Part shown: positions 21,718-33,500 of the stretch, piece by piece
Layout: each line of letters begins with the position of its first letter
Position numbering within the stretch: the stretch's first letter is position 1
NCBI GenBank assembly: GCA_012064385.1
Contig: QRDG01000814.1
Location: 1,004,749 to 1,068,748 of the forward strand
DNA from: Puccinellia tenuiflora
Lineage: Eukaryota; Streptophyta; Magnoliopsida; Poales; Poaceae
Reading direction: 5' to 3'
Length of the DNA: 64,000 bases
Notes under the pieces: model-generated
Told to the model about the DNA's origin: nothing
Seen by the model: the letters and a program-made list of their open reading frames with translations, nothing else
Database searches by the model: none
Made by a program: the position numbers and the translations under genes

Positions 21718-23038
21718 TACATAATGCACATCTATTGCACTGGCGGACCCAGTTACCCATCACTGGTTTATAATTTTTCGGTGTCCGCGCTAATGATCTA
21801 TCGTACAATCAAGTTTAATTCCAAATATAACTGAAATCTCGACAGATAAACACGAATACGTGAATATATACTTCATAAAAAACCTCACTGAAAACTTCGT
21901 CTAATTTCCCGCTTAAAAAAAACCCCACTGAAACTTCGCTTAATTTCCGTCTGTAACTACGTCGTGCGTGTGTTGGTATGATGAGGTTTGCACCTGAGCA
22001 TCGTTGTTGTGCGCTCATCTCGGCCGTCCGTCTACACTATTTCCTCTATTTCTCACACGCGAGCCCGGACCCATGCATATATTTTGGACGGTCCAACAAA
22101 CCTGCGCGGCGGGCCCACACGTTTATGTACATACGATACGCGTCATCTGTGCACTCCAGTTATGGACTTGAATTCTCATCAGAGGGCCGGGAGTACCGAT
22201 GATATAGGTGTCCGATAGCAGGTACGTACTCCTGCCGGCCACCACCCTATTGATGAATCGCTGCCTGCGCGCCCATGCGTCTCTGCCGCACCACCACCGC
22301 GACCATTATCCCTGTGCCGTGCACAGCCGGTCTCAGTACGGGCCGCTGTGTTGCCGACGGCGCGGCGTCGTCGGATCGGCGGCGGACGGCGGCGATGGCC
22401 CGGCCGGTGGTGGCCTCGGTCGCCGCGCTTTGACCGTGCCGTCTCACCGGACGACGAAAACCGGAGGCAGGCGAGGCCGGCCGTCCTGACGACGGAATTG
22501 AATGCCTGGGTTGGTTGAGAGCTCGTGGTTGCAGCTGTGAGAGACAGACACTGAGCGTTACAACAGCATCCTCATCCTCTCGTCCGTCCATGAGACCGTG
22601 ACTGGACCTTTCGTGTTGCTGCTCGGTCGCCGGAAAATCGATGAGACGTCGATGGCATGAGAAAGAAAGAAATCGATGATGATATAACTTGACGATGATA
22701 TGCTATAGGACGGAGTGACGGACATCCACGAGCTGCCTAACCACCCAATCCCTGTTCACCGCGGATTCCATTCAATTCTGTGACGAACCATGCCGCTGCG
22801 GGATGAAGGCCGCCGGAGGGCGTACGTTGACAACTTAATCTTCTTCCTAAGAAAAATGTGGTAGATCGAGCAACCCCGAAAACCACCACGAATTGAATTC
22901 TCCGCTCCTGTCGTCCGTGCTCGCCCGACCCGCCGCCGCTCGCCGGCGACCGCCACGTTCGCCATGGATTTTATGTTATAATATTTTTCATATAGTATGG
23001 ATGATGATCGAGGCTTTTCTCAGTTTCACGTTGTGGTG

Positions 23039-23190
23039 CACCTCACCAATTTGCATCACAAGAGTTTGCCCAAGATGATGGTGCATCTCAAGAATTTACG
23101 CAAGATGATGGTGCATCTACGAAATTCGCCCAAGATAATGCTGATGGTTGTGTTGGTGAGGGAGATGGTGAATTTTCCCAAATCATAAAG
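23039..23190 (+). pseudogene. Short coding remnant with a 10-residue repeat
   Basis: One frame reads QEFAQDDGAS, QEFTQDDGAS, TKFAQDNADG in tandem (30-nt period) and then GEGDGEFSQIIK before losing sense. The acidic repeat is coding-like but isolated, with no start and no recognisable domain. It is probably a fragment of a transposon ORF. Confidence 0.35.
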
Positions 23191-25083
23191 GCTGCTTGTT
23201 TCAGATGCTATTATATAGGATGTCCAACGAAGACTTTGTATTTCATATCCTTTTCCTTTTAAGAGGGAAGGACCACTTTCACCCTCTGCATCAATTTATA
23301 TACACACTCATCATAGGTGTCATGGTTCAGTACAGGCTCAATGATAGGAGAAATGCTGAATTCTTTTTAGATTGGTTTCAAAACTTTCAATGTTTGATTG
23401 AATATTGGCCAGGGACCTCCAAGCGGCTAAGGCAAAATGAGCTTATAATTTCGCAGTTTACTCACAACTTGTGTTTTGAATTAAAGATTTTTTCTTAAAA
23501 AAATTATAGTTTGAATTTTGAATAATTTTTGGCCGCAAGTTACAAAAATGTGAAACATTCAATGGGCGAACTAGGAAAAATTTTACCACTTTACTCACTA
23601 AATCTAATGTGAACTAATGGGTTTTTTCATTTTTAATTCCAGCCTAAAATTACAAATAATATGTAAATTTCCAAATGTTTGTTTCAATTCCAGCCTAGGT
23701 CAGCTTCAGTTTGCAGCAAAAGGAAGAGAAACCCACCTCCTCTATCACATGTCACCTGGCCTGTGGGTCCAGATTGTCGGAAAGAATGTCAAATTGGCTA
23801 AATTGTGAGAGCATAAATTTTCCTTCAATTGTGGTTTTGTAAAACCCTCACCCAGTAGGTGTGTTTTTGTCATATTTTTCTCCTTTTTCATCCATACTTT
23901 ATGTTTTGACGTCATGCTTATTATCTCACCATACATACTTTATGTTTTCGCCCAGTAGTTTTTTTCAGGTTTATTATAGTATTTGTTTAGTGGTAGATCA
24001 TATTCGAGTAGAGCTTTTTGGCTCCTGGTGTAAAAAGATATTCTTTAATTTTTTTTGTAGTAACACAGAAATATGCATGTAGATTTGAATGTACGTTACC
24101 GTCGGAAAACTTTCAAAAGTAATTTTGATATTTGCACGATGTACTAGTTTACTATCTCTATTCTTTTTTAGAAAAAAAATCAAACTAATAAATTTCAAAA
24201 GATAAAAATTGTCTCTAGTAGCATGGTGTTCGAGATACAAAGTAATTTTGTTACCACATACTCACTAGATCACGAGGGAACTCTGCCATTCGTTGATTTT
24301 GCAAGAATATGTGTACGCATGCGTGTATTGTGTGTTTCATCACTACTGTTTATTTAATTTTTCATCACGATGACTTTGGAACTTTAAGAAAATTCGCTTC
24401 AAAATATCTATTGGAATATACAAAGAAAATACCGATGTATTGCTATATTAATAGTTGACGGGCGATGCAAGATTTTCTATACTATATATGTAGTCTCACT
24501 CGAAAGTGAATCTGATTTTGGAGAGAATTTTGGAACGGAAGAGAAATAAACAATTAATTTCGGTAGACAAAACTCAAGGCATTTTTCGGGGTGTACCCAT
24601 TCTATAAGCTAGAGAGAGGGAAGAGTTTGACACGTACATATCTAGGAAGACATTTAAATAGCTAGGCAACACTAGTAAGGCTCGGTCGGCAACAAACACT
24701 CACAACAGGAAAATACCACCTAAAAACAAGGAACCGCAAACGAATGAGGAACTCAACTATGCATGCTCTACTTGCTTCTCCTTTGAGTGAAGAATGCCTT
24801 CCCTGGCCTCTTGAATGCATCAATGGATCTAGATGCAAAAAAGGGCATGGCATGGCCTGATGGCCACGCTTGCTAGTGTTCTAGTAGAATAATTCATCAC
24901 ATGCATGTCCTCCACTGTGTAATAAATCATCACATTAATTCTCAACTGTAGGGAAAATATTGAAATAAAACAAAATTAAATCTCTTGTACTACTAGCATT
25001 TCACAAACAACTCCCAACTACACTGCAATCCCAGGTCTTATCATTCTTACAGTACCAATTAATAATCTTCTCATTTCCATTTT

Positions 25084-25092
25084 CTATTTAAG
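25084..25092 (+). promoter_or_regulatory. TATA-like box of the DUF538 gene
   Basis: CTATTTAAG lies about 140 bases upstream of the ATG at 25232. It is followed by a CA-rich leader (CACACACC... ACACAACACAAACC) typical of grass promoters and transcription starts. Confidence 0.5.
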
Positions 25093-25231
25093 CACACACC
25101 ACCTCACGCTCTTCTCCTCCACCATCCAACCCACACAACACAAACCAGCTCCCAGCAAGCAAAGCTCGTGCGTGTGAGAGTGACTGAGCTCAGCTCACTC
25201 CCTCAAAGAAAGCACTCCAAGCTCCGACGCG

Positions 25232-25891
25232 ATGCCGATGATCATCCCCGCCGACGTCCGGGCCAAGGCGGAGATCTACACGGGCGACGCGGCGGGGCAG
25301 GAGAAGACGCGGCTGCTGCTGGCGGAGACGGAGCTCCCCAGCGGGCTCCTGCCGCTCAAGGACATCATCGAGTGCGGGTACGTGGAGGAGACCGGCTTCG
25401 TGTGGCTAAAGCAGAAGAAGAAGGTGGACCACTACTTCGCCAAGGCCGGGCGGTACGTGTCGTACGCCGCCGAGGTGTCCGCCATCGCCGAGAAGGGCCG
25501 GCTGCGGAAGATCACGGGGGTCAAGGCCAAGGAGATGCTCATCTGGGTCACCCTCCACGAGATCTGCGTCGACGACCCGCCCACCGGGAAGATCCACTGC
25601 AAGGCCATGGGAGGGCTGTCGCGCAGCTTCCCCGTCGAGGCCTTCGAGGCCGACGTCCCCCTCCCCGCGCCCGTCACCGGGCGTCTCATCAAGAAGACGG
25701 CAGAGGGCGCGGACGTTCAGGTGGAGGAGAAGAAGGAGGAGGAGCAGAAGGAGGAGGCTGCGGCAGAGGAGGCGGCACCGGAGAAAGAGAAGATGAAGGA
25801 GACCGCCGTGGCCGCCGCCGAGGAGATCGACCAGAAGATGAACAAGGAGGCGCCGGTGGTGCAGCCGGGGGCGGTTGCGGCCAAGAACTGA
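25232..25891 (+). CDS. DUF538 family protein, 219 residues, single exon
   Basis: An intact intronless gene with strong GC bias at third positions, as usual for many grass genes. Residues about 20-135 form the DUF538 domain. The recognisable path is SGLLPLKDIIECGYVEETGF, WLKQKKKVDHYF, VSYAAEVSAIAEKGRLRKIT and GLSRSFPVEAF. The family is plant-specific and its biochemical role is not established. Residues 150-219 are a charged Glu/Lys/Ala-rich tail without a signal peptide or membrane segment, so a soluble product is likely. The start is chosen because it opens directly on MPMIIPADVRAKAEIYTGD, the usual N-terminus of this subgroup. There is no neighbouring gene within 1.3 kb. Confidence 0.92.
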   Translation: MPMIIPADVRAKAEIYTGDAAGQEKTRLLLAETELPSGLLPLKDIIECGYVEETGFVWLKQKKKVDHYFAKAGRYVSYAAEVSAIAEKGRLRKITGVKAKEMLIWVTLHEICVDDPPTGKIHCKAMGGLSRSFPVEAFEADVPLPAPVTGRLIKKTAEGADVQVEEKKEEEQKEEAAAEEAAPEKEKMKETAVAAAEEIDQKMNKEAPVVQPGAVAAKN

Positions 25892-27257
25892 TCGGCGGCG
25901 CTGCGTGATCGGTTAATCGGTTGCAAATTTGTTTCGGAATAACGTACGCATTGCATTCGCATGTACCGACATCCATCTATAGAAGTCCATCCGCATACTA
26001 GTATGTATCACCGGATCGAGCGATGAGAATTCAGTTCAGTTCAGAAGAAGGATGTCGACGTAATTTACTTTTTGCTTCTGTTGTTAAGTTTTTAACATCC
26101 AGTTAAGGCCGAGATGAAATTCAATGGATATGCCACACGAGAACCATCGATCGTACTCCACCTAACTACCTACTGCGCTCCTTCTTTAACGTAGTGCTTT
26201 ACTTGAGGTTGAGCTGGCAGGAAGCAAGCAGATGCGTGAATAAATTGAGTGGTCACCTCAGCTCTTCTACATGGTTCCTCTGCTGGGTGAGCAACTGAGC
26301 ATTGAATTCCATGTGTTCCTCTTCAGTTTTGTGGGATCTTTAATGGATTCCGCTGCTCTCCTAGCTGCTTGCCACTGTGAACACCGCTGTGCTTGGGTAC
26401 AGCCGCAGACAGAGGTTGCGAGAATTAATTACCCAGAAGCACCGCCTACACGGACACGGTGTATCGAAAGTTGCCCTTTCATCACGGCTCTGATTATTTT
26501 CTACGCCCATACGTACGCGTGCTAAGGGCAAACTCCAACGCGGTGACGCATTTTGTCCCCGTCTTCTCCCCGCAGACAGGGCAAGCCCCAACATGGTGAC
26601 GCATATAGATTTGTCTGTGTAGGTGTCCGGTTGAACCCATTTTCAACCCAAATTTGAGTTGGGTTTGCATCTCCGCGAATAGAGAAAGCGGAACTGTATA
26701 CGTGTTTGTTTCGGGCTCCTCATTCAACCATTCACACGGTATGCTCCGTCCTTTATAAGGTCATCGTGCGACCCAATTCCTATCCATCCGCCTCGCGCAC
26801 CATCGACATAAACCCTAACCACCTCACTCCACTCCCTCGTGGTGGCTTGGCATGTCTGACTACGACATCTCATCGTGTTGACTGGTAGGTTCCCGGTTGG
26901 AGCTCGTCGCCACCCTGCAGCCCATGTTCGCCGCTAGGTTGACACCCACGAGTCAGGGCGAGAGGGGAAAGGGTTCCCATCTACGGAAGCAACACCGCAT
27001 TTGGTCGGCGAGTGATTAAACTTCGGCATGTTCATCCGCGGTGGTGTGGTTGTCATCTTTCGCCAGTTCTTCTACGATGCGTCTTTGTGCAACAATTTTG
27101 GTCTAGTGTTCCGTGGAGCCTTTGGTGTGGTGGTGGTCGTGTGGTGGCTCCCAGAGCCCTTATGTTCTCTTCCTCTCCGGCAACCTAGTACTCTTTGTTC
27201 CCGAGTGTTCTCGGGTGGGTACAACGCATTTCGATCCAGGACGAAGGACACGACCCC
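25892..27257. other. DUF538 3' region and intergenic DNA
   Basis: The first 200 bases are probably the 3' untranslated region. 26520-26700 resembles repeat sequence (ACTCCAACGCGGTGACGCAT and ACATGGTGACGCATATAG are diverged neighbours). No convincing gene is seen. Confidence 0.45.
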
Positions 27258-27390
27258 CACTAGTAGGAAATAGCCTAGTGAAGTACTAGTATCATTGAGT
27301 TCTTAATTATTTAAGTGGCGTGCCGATTTTTGGCGCGCCGCTGCTTTCAGGTTACTAGCGGCGTGTAGATAAGATTGACACGGCACTGGT

Positions 27391-27651
27391 ACGCAGGACC
27401 CACTTGGCCAGTCGGGCAAAAGTGTTGGTGGCGCGCGGTCACTGCGACACGTCACTAGTAAATTTGCATCGGTTGCGCATCGGGCTAACACATCAGTGGA
27501 GATAGGCGAGCGTGTCGTGCACGCGGGACCCACTTGGCCAGTCGGGCAAAAAGTGTTGGTGGCGCGCGGTCACTGCGACACGTCACTAGTAAATTTGCAT
27601 CGGTTGCGCATCGGGCTAACACATCAGTGGAGATAGGCGAGCGTGTTGTGC
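27391..27651. repeat. 130-bp tandem duplication in the CACTA element
   Basis: 27391-27520 and 27521-27651 are near-identical, differing by a few bases including one inserted A. Each copy contains CACTTGGCCAGTCGGGCAAA and CATCAGTGGAGATAGGCGAG. Confidence 0.85.
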
Positions 27652-27867
27652 ACGTTCAATGCGCGCCAAAAGTTTTCACCGCCCCTGACGCGTGTGGACG
27701 CGCGGGTCCACTTGGCAGTGTCTCTCCTCATTAACCCCTGCCGCTTCATGCCCTCGCCGCGTCAAGTCGAAGTGCGAGTGTTGTTTACCGGCTTTATCTT
27801 CTCACCGCGCTAGCTCTTCTCGTCATTCCTGCAAACCCTCTCCCTCCCGCCAAGGACTTCATTGACA

Positions 27868-28726
27868 ATGACGAACAACGACGAGGCGGGTGGCAGTTCC
27901 GGCCGGCGGGGGCGCCAATACATCTGGCCGCCCAACCTTGGGGCTCCGATGGCGGAGGTGTTCGCCCGCTACGGCCTCCTCGTTCCCCCCAGACTCACAG
28001 CTGCCGGGACGCTGGCATATCAGCGCCGGTGGCCTTGCCGTGCCACCCCTCCCCGAGTACGGCACCATCGAGCTAGAGCTCCTCATCCATCGGCGGTGGA
28101 TGGCTCTCCTCGGCGAGCTGAAGGACGACCCGGAGTACTCCGTCGACAACCATCACCATCATCGATGGTTGTCCATGCCGACGGCGGAGCAAAACCGGGA
28201 CATTGCACGCTACGCGGGCGGCAGCCCTAGTCCCCCGGACAAGAAAACCAAGCACGACGGTGGGCCTTTTGGAAGGGGCGCACCGTCGACGAGGTCCTCG
28301 AGGCCGTCCGCGCTAGGCGGAGCTTCTCATGCAGGTCCCCTCTCCTCACCCGAGCATTACGCCTCGCATAGCCCTTCGCCTCCATGACACCGGGGCACAC
28401 CCGTGACACAGTGGTACCGGCTCGTCCGACTCCATCGCGTCGCGCTGTACTCCACCACCGCCACCGCCCGTCGTCAAGGAGGAGGATGACCTCAGGCAGG
28501 CCTTAGAGAGGAGCTTCGCCGGACCGCCGAGCTAGAAGAACTGGCACGCTTCAGGCATATCTGGTCGTGGACCGGCCCGTTGCCCAAGCCGGAGGAGGAG
28601 CCAGCGGAGGTGGTGGAGCTTGCTTGCCTGCCGCCACCGCAAGCCTGGCCACCGCCTCCACCGGTCGCGGACTGGCCGTGGCCACAGCCGGAGTTCTACG
28701 ACCTCACCCAGGACTATGGTGAGTAG
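27868..28726 (+). pseudogene. Broken ORF inside the CACTA element
   Basis: Coding-like stretches appear in changing frames: GGSSGRRGRQYIWPPNLGAP, then LEYGTIELELLIHRRWMALL-type sequence, then a Pro/Trp-rich end (WPWPQPEFYDLTQDYGE) with a stop near 28726. The order looks like one ancestral protein that has suffered frameshifts. The family is not recognised; it may be a captured host gene fragment. Confidence 0.4.
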
Positions 28727-29037
28727 GGCCCCGACGGCTGCAGTCCTTTTTTTAATTTCTGTAGCTTTTGGCGCGAAAATATGTAAATTATGGCCGGTGT
28801 GAATAAAAATTTTAAGTTCAAAATTGAAGTTCGTAAATTATAATTTCCGTTTACATTTTAGTGAAATTTCAAAAATAGAGCATCATATTTTCATTGGCGT
28901 GGCGAAGGCACGCCACTGACACGACACTTACCAGTGACGCGTCCACGGCGCGTCAGTGGTAACAAGCAGTGGCATGTGCATAAGGCGCTAGTACATGCCT
29001 AATTGGCACGCCACTGGTAGGCTATTTCCTAATAGTG

Positions 29038-30436
29038 GGCCCTTTCTAGAGGTGAAGACAGCGAATTTGGGTCTAGGTGTATCCAGTTGACGAAGACAAC
29101 ATCTTGCTTTCGTCGGTGCGTCAACCTCGGTTGCCTTCCTGGCCTTGTTCCCGTAGTTGGGTCATGGCAATAAGCTGTTTGTCCACATGTTATACCTTCT
29201 TCTGTTGCTTGTTGCCAATAAGCTATTTGTTATCTATGTTTTTTTCTCTTATGTCAGCTTGTGTTGCTTGTTGTCATCAGTTGTTTGTCAGCATGTTGTA
29301 TCTTCGTTGTGACTTTATTAATTTAAAGTCGGTCTTAATGCTTTTTTTCTAAAAAAAATTTGCATGTTCTGCGCAACACCATATTCGGCGAAGCTCCTCA
29401 CCACCTCGTTCATCGGCCGCAGCCCGGGCTTGCCCAGCCGTTGCCTCACCGGCGACTTGAGAGAGGGAAGGGGAGGAGGTGGCGAACATGAATTTACCTG
29501 CCTAAACCAAAGTTCACAAAGACTCACTCGTAACGAATATGCCGCTTGGTAACTACATTAGCAACACCTTGATAAATTCATCATAAACATGGTGTTAACT
29601 TTCGCTTAGTACCCTGGACAATTTCATTCATACCCATGATGGTAACTCTTCACTTGACCTCTTGGTAACTGTATGATCACGGTAACACTATTAGCAACAC
29701 CTTGGTGACTACTTGTTGGTAAGTACTCCCTCCGTTCCACAATATAAGATGTTGTAGGTGTTACACATGTCGTCTAGATTCGAACTAAAATAGATGAACA
29801 TATACATCAAAACGTGTCTAAATACATGTGTATACGTGTGAATATAGCAAAAGTCTAAAACATCTTATATTGCGGAACAGAGAGTACTTACTTGCAGTCA
29901 CGTGAAAACAAGCAACTACTCTGAAAAAATGGTAACAATAACTCCTATCGTGTGGACGCGACGGAGAGCTCAAGATTCATCGTCCTCACAAATATAATAA
30001 AAAAAGATTCTATCCTCCCTCTAAGCATGAATGGTGATCAGATCTGAAGCTACTTAAAAAAAAGATACTTCATGCATTGTCCATATACTTGGAAACACAA
30101 CAATTTTCTATCAAAATGAAAGTTTTTTTTAATTTGTTAGTTTATATGAGTTGAAAGTGCTAATTCATTTAAGTTGAAAGTGTTTTATCCAGACGTTATT
30201 TCTTGAGGGCGGGAAAGGAAATGGAAAGGGCGGCCAGAGATCGACTGAGCGGTCGGTCGATCGAAAAAGAAACTACAAACAATGTTCAGCCTCACCCGAC
30301 TTATTAGTCCAACCCTCAAATGCAAGCTAGTAACACGTTGATCAGTCGGACAGTATCGAACTTAACTAGATTAACATGATCCATTCACAACTAGACAGTT
30401 CATGCATCTACTACGTTACACCCAATTCTTACATTA
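29038..30436. other. Intergenic DNA between the CACTA element and the GMI1-like gene
   Basis: Mostly AT-rich. 29530-29720 repeats the phrase TTAGCAACACCTTG twice. One Stowaway MITE is listed separately. I see no gene. Confidence 0.45.
29726..29884. mobile_element. Stowaway MITE
   Basis: The left end CTCCCTCCGTTCC and right end GGAACAGAGAG are inverted copies flanked by TA. The body is the same as the elements at 2208 and 21548. Length 159 bp. Confidence 0.87.
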
Positions 30437-30538
30437 ATTGCTGCTACAAACCTACAAGAACCTCTGTGATGTCTGCACTGGGTAATAATTGCTGCTACAA
30501 ACCTACAAGAACCTCTGTGATGTCTGCACTGGGTAATA
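30437..30538. repeat. 51-bp tandem duplication covering the GMI1-like stop codon
   Basis: 30437-30487 and 30488-30538 are almost identical. The period is 17 codons, so the last coding residues (YPVQTSQRFL) and the stop codon are repeated in the same frame just downstream of the functional stop. Confidence 0.85.
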
Positions 30539-33500
30539 AAGCTGACTGCTCTGGCTCATTAACTCCGACATCTCGTCAAACTTGCGCTTCTTCTTGTTGC
30601 GCTTCATCACCAGTTTCTGACGTTTCTCTTCTGCTCCTCTTATCCTGTCCTCCAAAGTTTTAACAACCTCCTTCTCTGCATGCATCTTTTTTATTTTGGT
30701 ACACACGTCTTGAGAGTCTTCTGGAGCGTCCAGAGCAACGCGCGGGACAACAGGAAATGTCACCTCTGGGTCACTGAGAAAGGAACATAGATTAAGACCG
30801 AAAATAAGAGGGAATTGTTCATGTTGTAATATTAGCGTGATTTGACAACATGTCAATGAATGAATGGGCAACTTTGCTCAATAAATAAATAACTGACCTG
30901 TAACCAAGAATCAGCATGCCATCACCCTTTACAATCCCACCATCTAAAGATATAGCCCCATTCTTCAGATGATGCATGGCTTGCTGCATATCGTTTCGGC
31001 TTTCATAAACTTGAAGCTCTCCAAAGAGCCTATAAAACAAGGTTTCACGGAGACCATATCCAGCTTCTGTGGTTATCTCCAAATTCTCTGCAGAAAGATT
31101 GATCATGTTCACCGCAAACCCACAAAATCCCTTGGGCGTCTCGGAATGTGTTAAAGGCAAAGCCAACTCTTTTTGCTTTGAGTTCCAAATCAGGCATCCG
31201 TCATATGGCCTGTCAAGGAGATTTTCTTAACCAGGACAGTTTGAGTTTACCAAAGCATTATCAGCACTGCCTAGCTAACTCCCAAAAATACATATACAGA
31301 TCTATTGCAACCTATGTACAGAAACACATATATTACCTTATTGAATCGAGGCAAATGATAGGAAACCTCTTTCTAATTGGAACTCCTAGGTCAGCTGCTT
31401 CCTGATGAATACCGAAGTTTACATCCACATTTCCATCAGTGTCATATTTCTCAAAGTAATTAGCTGCATCCAGTGTCTTGCAAACCACTGCAAGCATGTT
31501 GTCTTCACCAAGATACGCAGAAAGCATCCTACCAAATGAGAAGACAGCGATTAAGATGGAGAAAAACACAATGCTACATATATCTGAAACACATAACATA
31601 GCAGTCTATAGATTTACCTGCTTATTTTTTTGTCTGTGACAGTTCCGAGAAGAGCAACAATACCAACAACATCATCCCTGAAAGATCGTCCTGGTTCATA
31701 GCCTTCACCGCTGGAGAGAAAGCATAGAGCAGCAGCAGCAGTACCAACGTTCTCTTCAATTTTATGACGAGTTAACTCTTTTGCACCAATGGCAGACCCA
31801 GCTGTGTGCCTAATCTCATCTGGATATATGAACAGAAAATTACATAAAGCGGCAAGCTGGGAGACAACTGCAGGTATGAGAGTGATGTGACGGACCCCAT
31901 AAAAACACGAGACAATGAGACTATGCATATCAAGTCCACACTCAGCGAGAGACGAGCGCAATAAGAGTTACCTTCCTGGTTAAAAATATGATTCTCCAAA
32001 GATTCCTTACGAGAATAAAGAGCTTTAATGAGTTTTTCTTCAGAGTGTATCTCAGAGTCAATATTTCCTATCTCATCAGAAGCTTTCTGAAAAAAGAGTG
32101 ACCAATTAAGGCTCGGACAAGCTAATAATAATATTCTGCAGGCCGAAAATTTTGTAACCTCTAATAAAACTATCACAGCTGTGATTTACTGATGTAAATA
32201 TCATCAAATTTGAACAACATACACAACAAATTTACAGCTACGAAATAATTTTATTATGGCGTTACAATAAGCAGAAATTCAACTCAACTTCACTTGAACC
32301 ATGGTTAGATACTTGGATGGTTTGAATTAACCAGGTATTATACTAATCAGGACAACTGAGGATGTTGCAAACCAAATCGTTGCACTAACCAGGTATTTCG
32401 ATTCCATACATCATGAAGACAAGAATTAACTCACGGTGCATCATATATAAATAGTGATAACATGGGAGTTATGTCTAAATCTGAGTTTAGAAGTTTTCTT
32501 GAAGAAAGTTGAGTTTAGAAAATGTTCCGGATCCTTGTTGGTTTCACCCCATAGGAACAGGTTAGGATTTTCTTGTTGACAGATATTTCAAACCTTCCAT
32601 GTTCTTAGCCGTATAAATATTTAGCTATCAAGTTTCCAAAAAAAATGGCATTAGAAAGTATGTTTCTAGTTGGGATGATGTAGTTAGTAGTAGTTTGTCA
32701 AAATTCAAATAAGCCAGACGACTTCAGCAGCATTAGAAATGTTATATACAATGCATCGAGCAATAGATATCAGCTTTTACCCCCATAATGTATGAAGCAA
32801 GGTTGTTAGATTGACTAGAATCCAGTTGACTTGGAGATAAAAGATTTTGACTTGATACACATGAAGTCGGGTAACTGCATATAGGATCACATTCGTTCTC
32901 CCCTTTGACCGGCACCAAATCAAGAGAATAAACAGGAATCTGCCAAAGGAAAACTCAGGACTTCAGTTCAAAATAATTATAAATTATGAATTAGCTATCA
33001 TGTATGATCGGCACCTGAATTATTGTTTCCAGGTCAGAAAAATGTGTATGATAAGCCACAACAGTGACTGTTCCTGGTTCACGAGGAACCGGCACATGAG
33101 AAACAACACATCTTCCACGTTCAAACGCATATTGTGCTCCTGCCACAAGTTTTAGTTCATTCATCCTGATGCTCAGTGTATGGAGGGGTCCATGTATTGA
33201 CTCGTCAATCAGTCCATCGCTATCAGAGACTTCAAATATTATGTCCTCCAACAAGGTGCCAGCTAGACCACTTTCTGGAACCTGTCAAATAACAATAAAG
33301 ATGAGACTTCAAACTTTGGAACAAAATCAAGAGCAATGTCTTGAATGGTAATTAATCAAACTAACAAAATCACTATTAGTACCTTGACAGCTTTCAAATT
33401 CCTGACAGCAATTTGAAATGTTCTAGAAAAAATCTTTTTCTTGTGGTGAAAAATGGTCAAACAAGCTGCACAAGCATGCACACAATCATTAGAATGAAAA

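Larger units (their letters stand above)
19572..25083. other. Intergenic DNA, mostly degenerate repeats
   Basis: 19572-20760 is GC-rich with overlapping short ORFs on both strands and no domain I recognise. Past 20760 composition becomes average. Apart from the Stowaway element and the small coding remnant listed separately, I see no gene, RNA gene or clear transposon end here. Confidence 0.5.
27258..29037. mobile_element. Non-autonomous CACTA-type transposon (1,780 bp)
   Basis: The left end CACTAGTAGGAAATAGCCTA and the right end (TAGGCTATTTCCTAATAGTG) are inverted copies and begin with CACTA. Subterminal regions on both sides repeat motifs such as GTGGCGCGC, CACTGCGACACGTCACT and ACGCCACTGG, which is typical of the superfamily. 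A clear 3-bp target duplication is not seen (CCC against GGC). There is no transposase; the interior holds a broken Pro-rich ORF. Confidence 0.75.

Noticed and set aside
25168..25976. Longer open frames overlapping the DUF538 gene on both strands
   Set aside because: High GC keeps alternative frames open; only 25232-25891 carries a recognisable domain.
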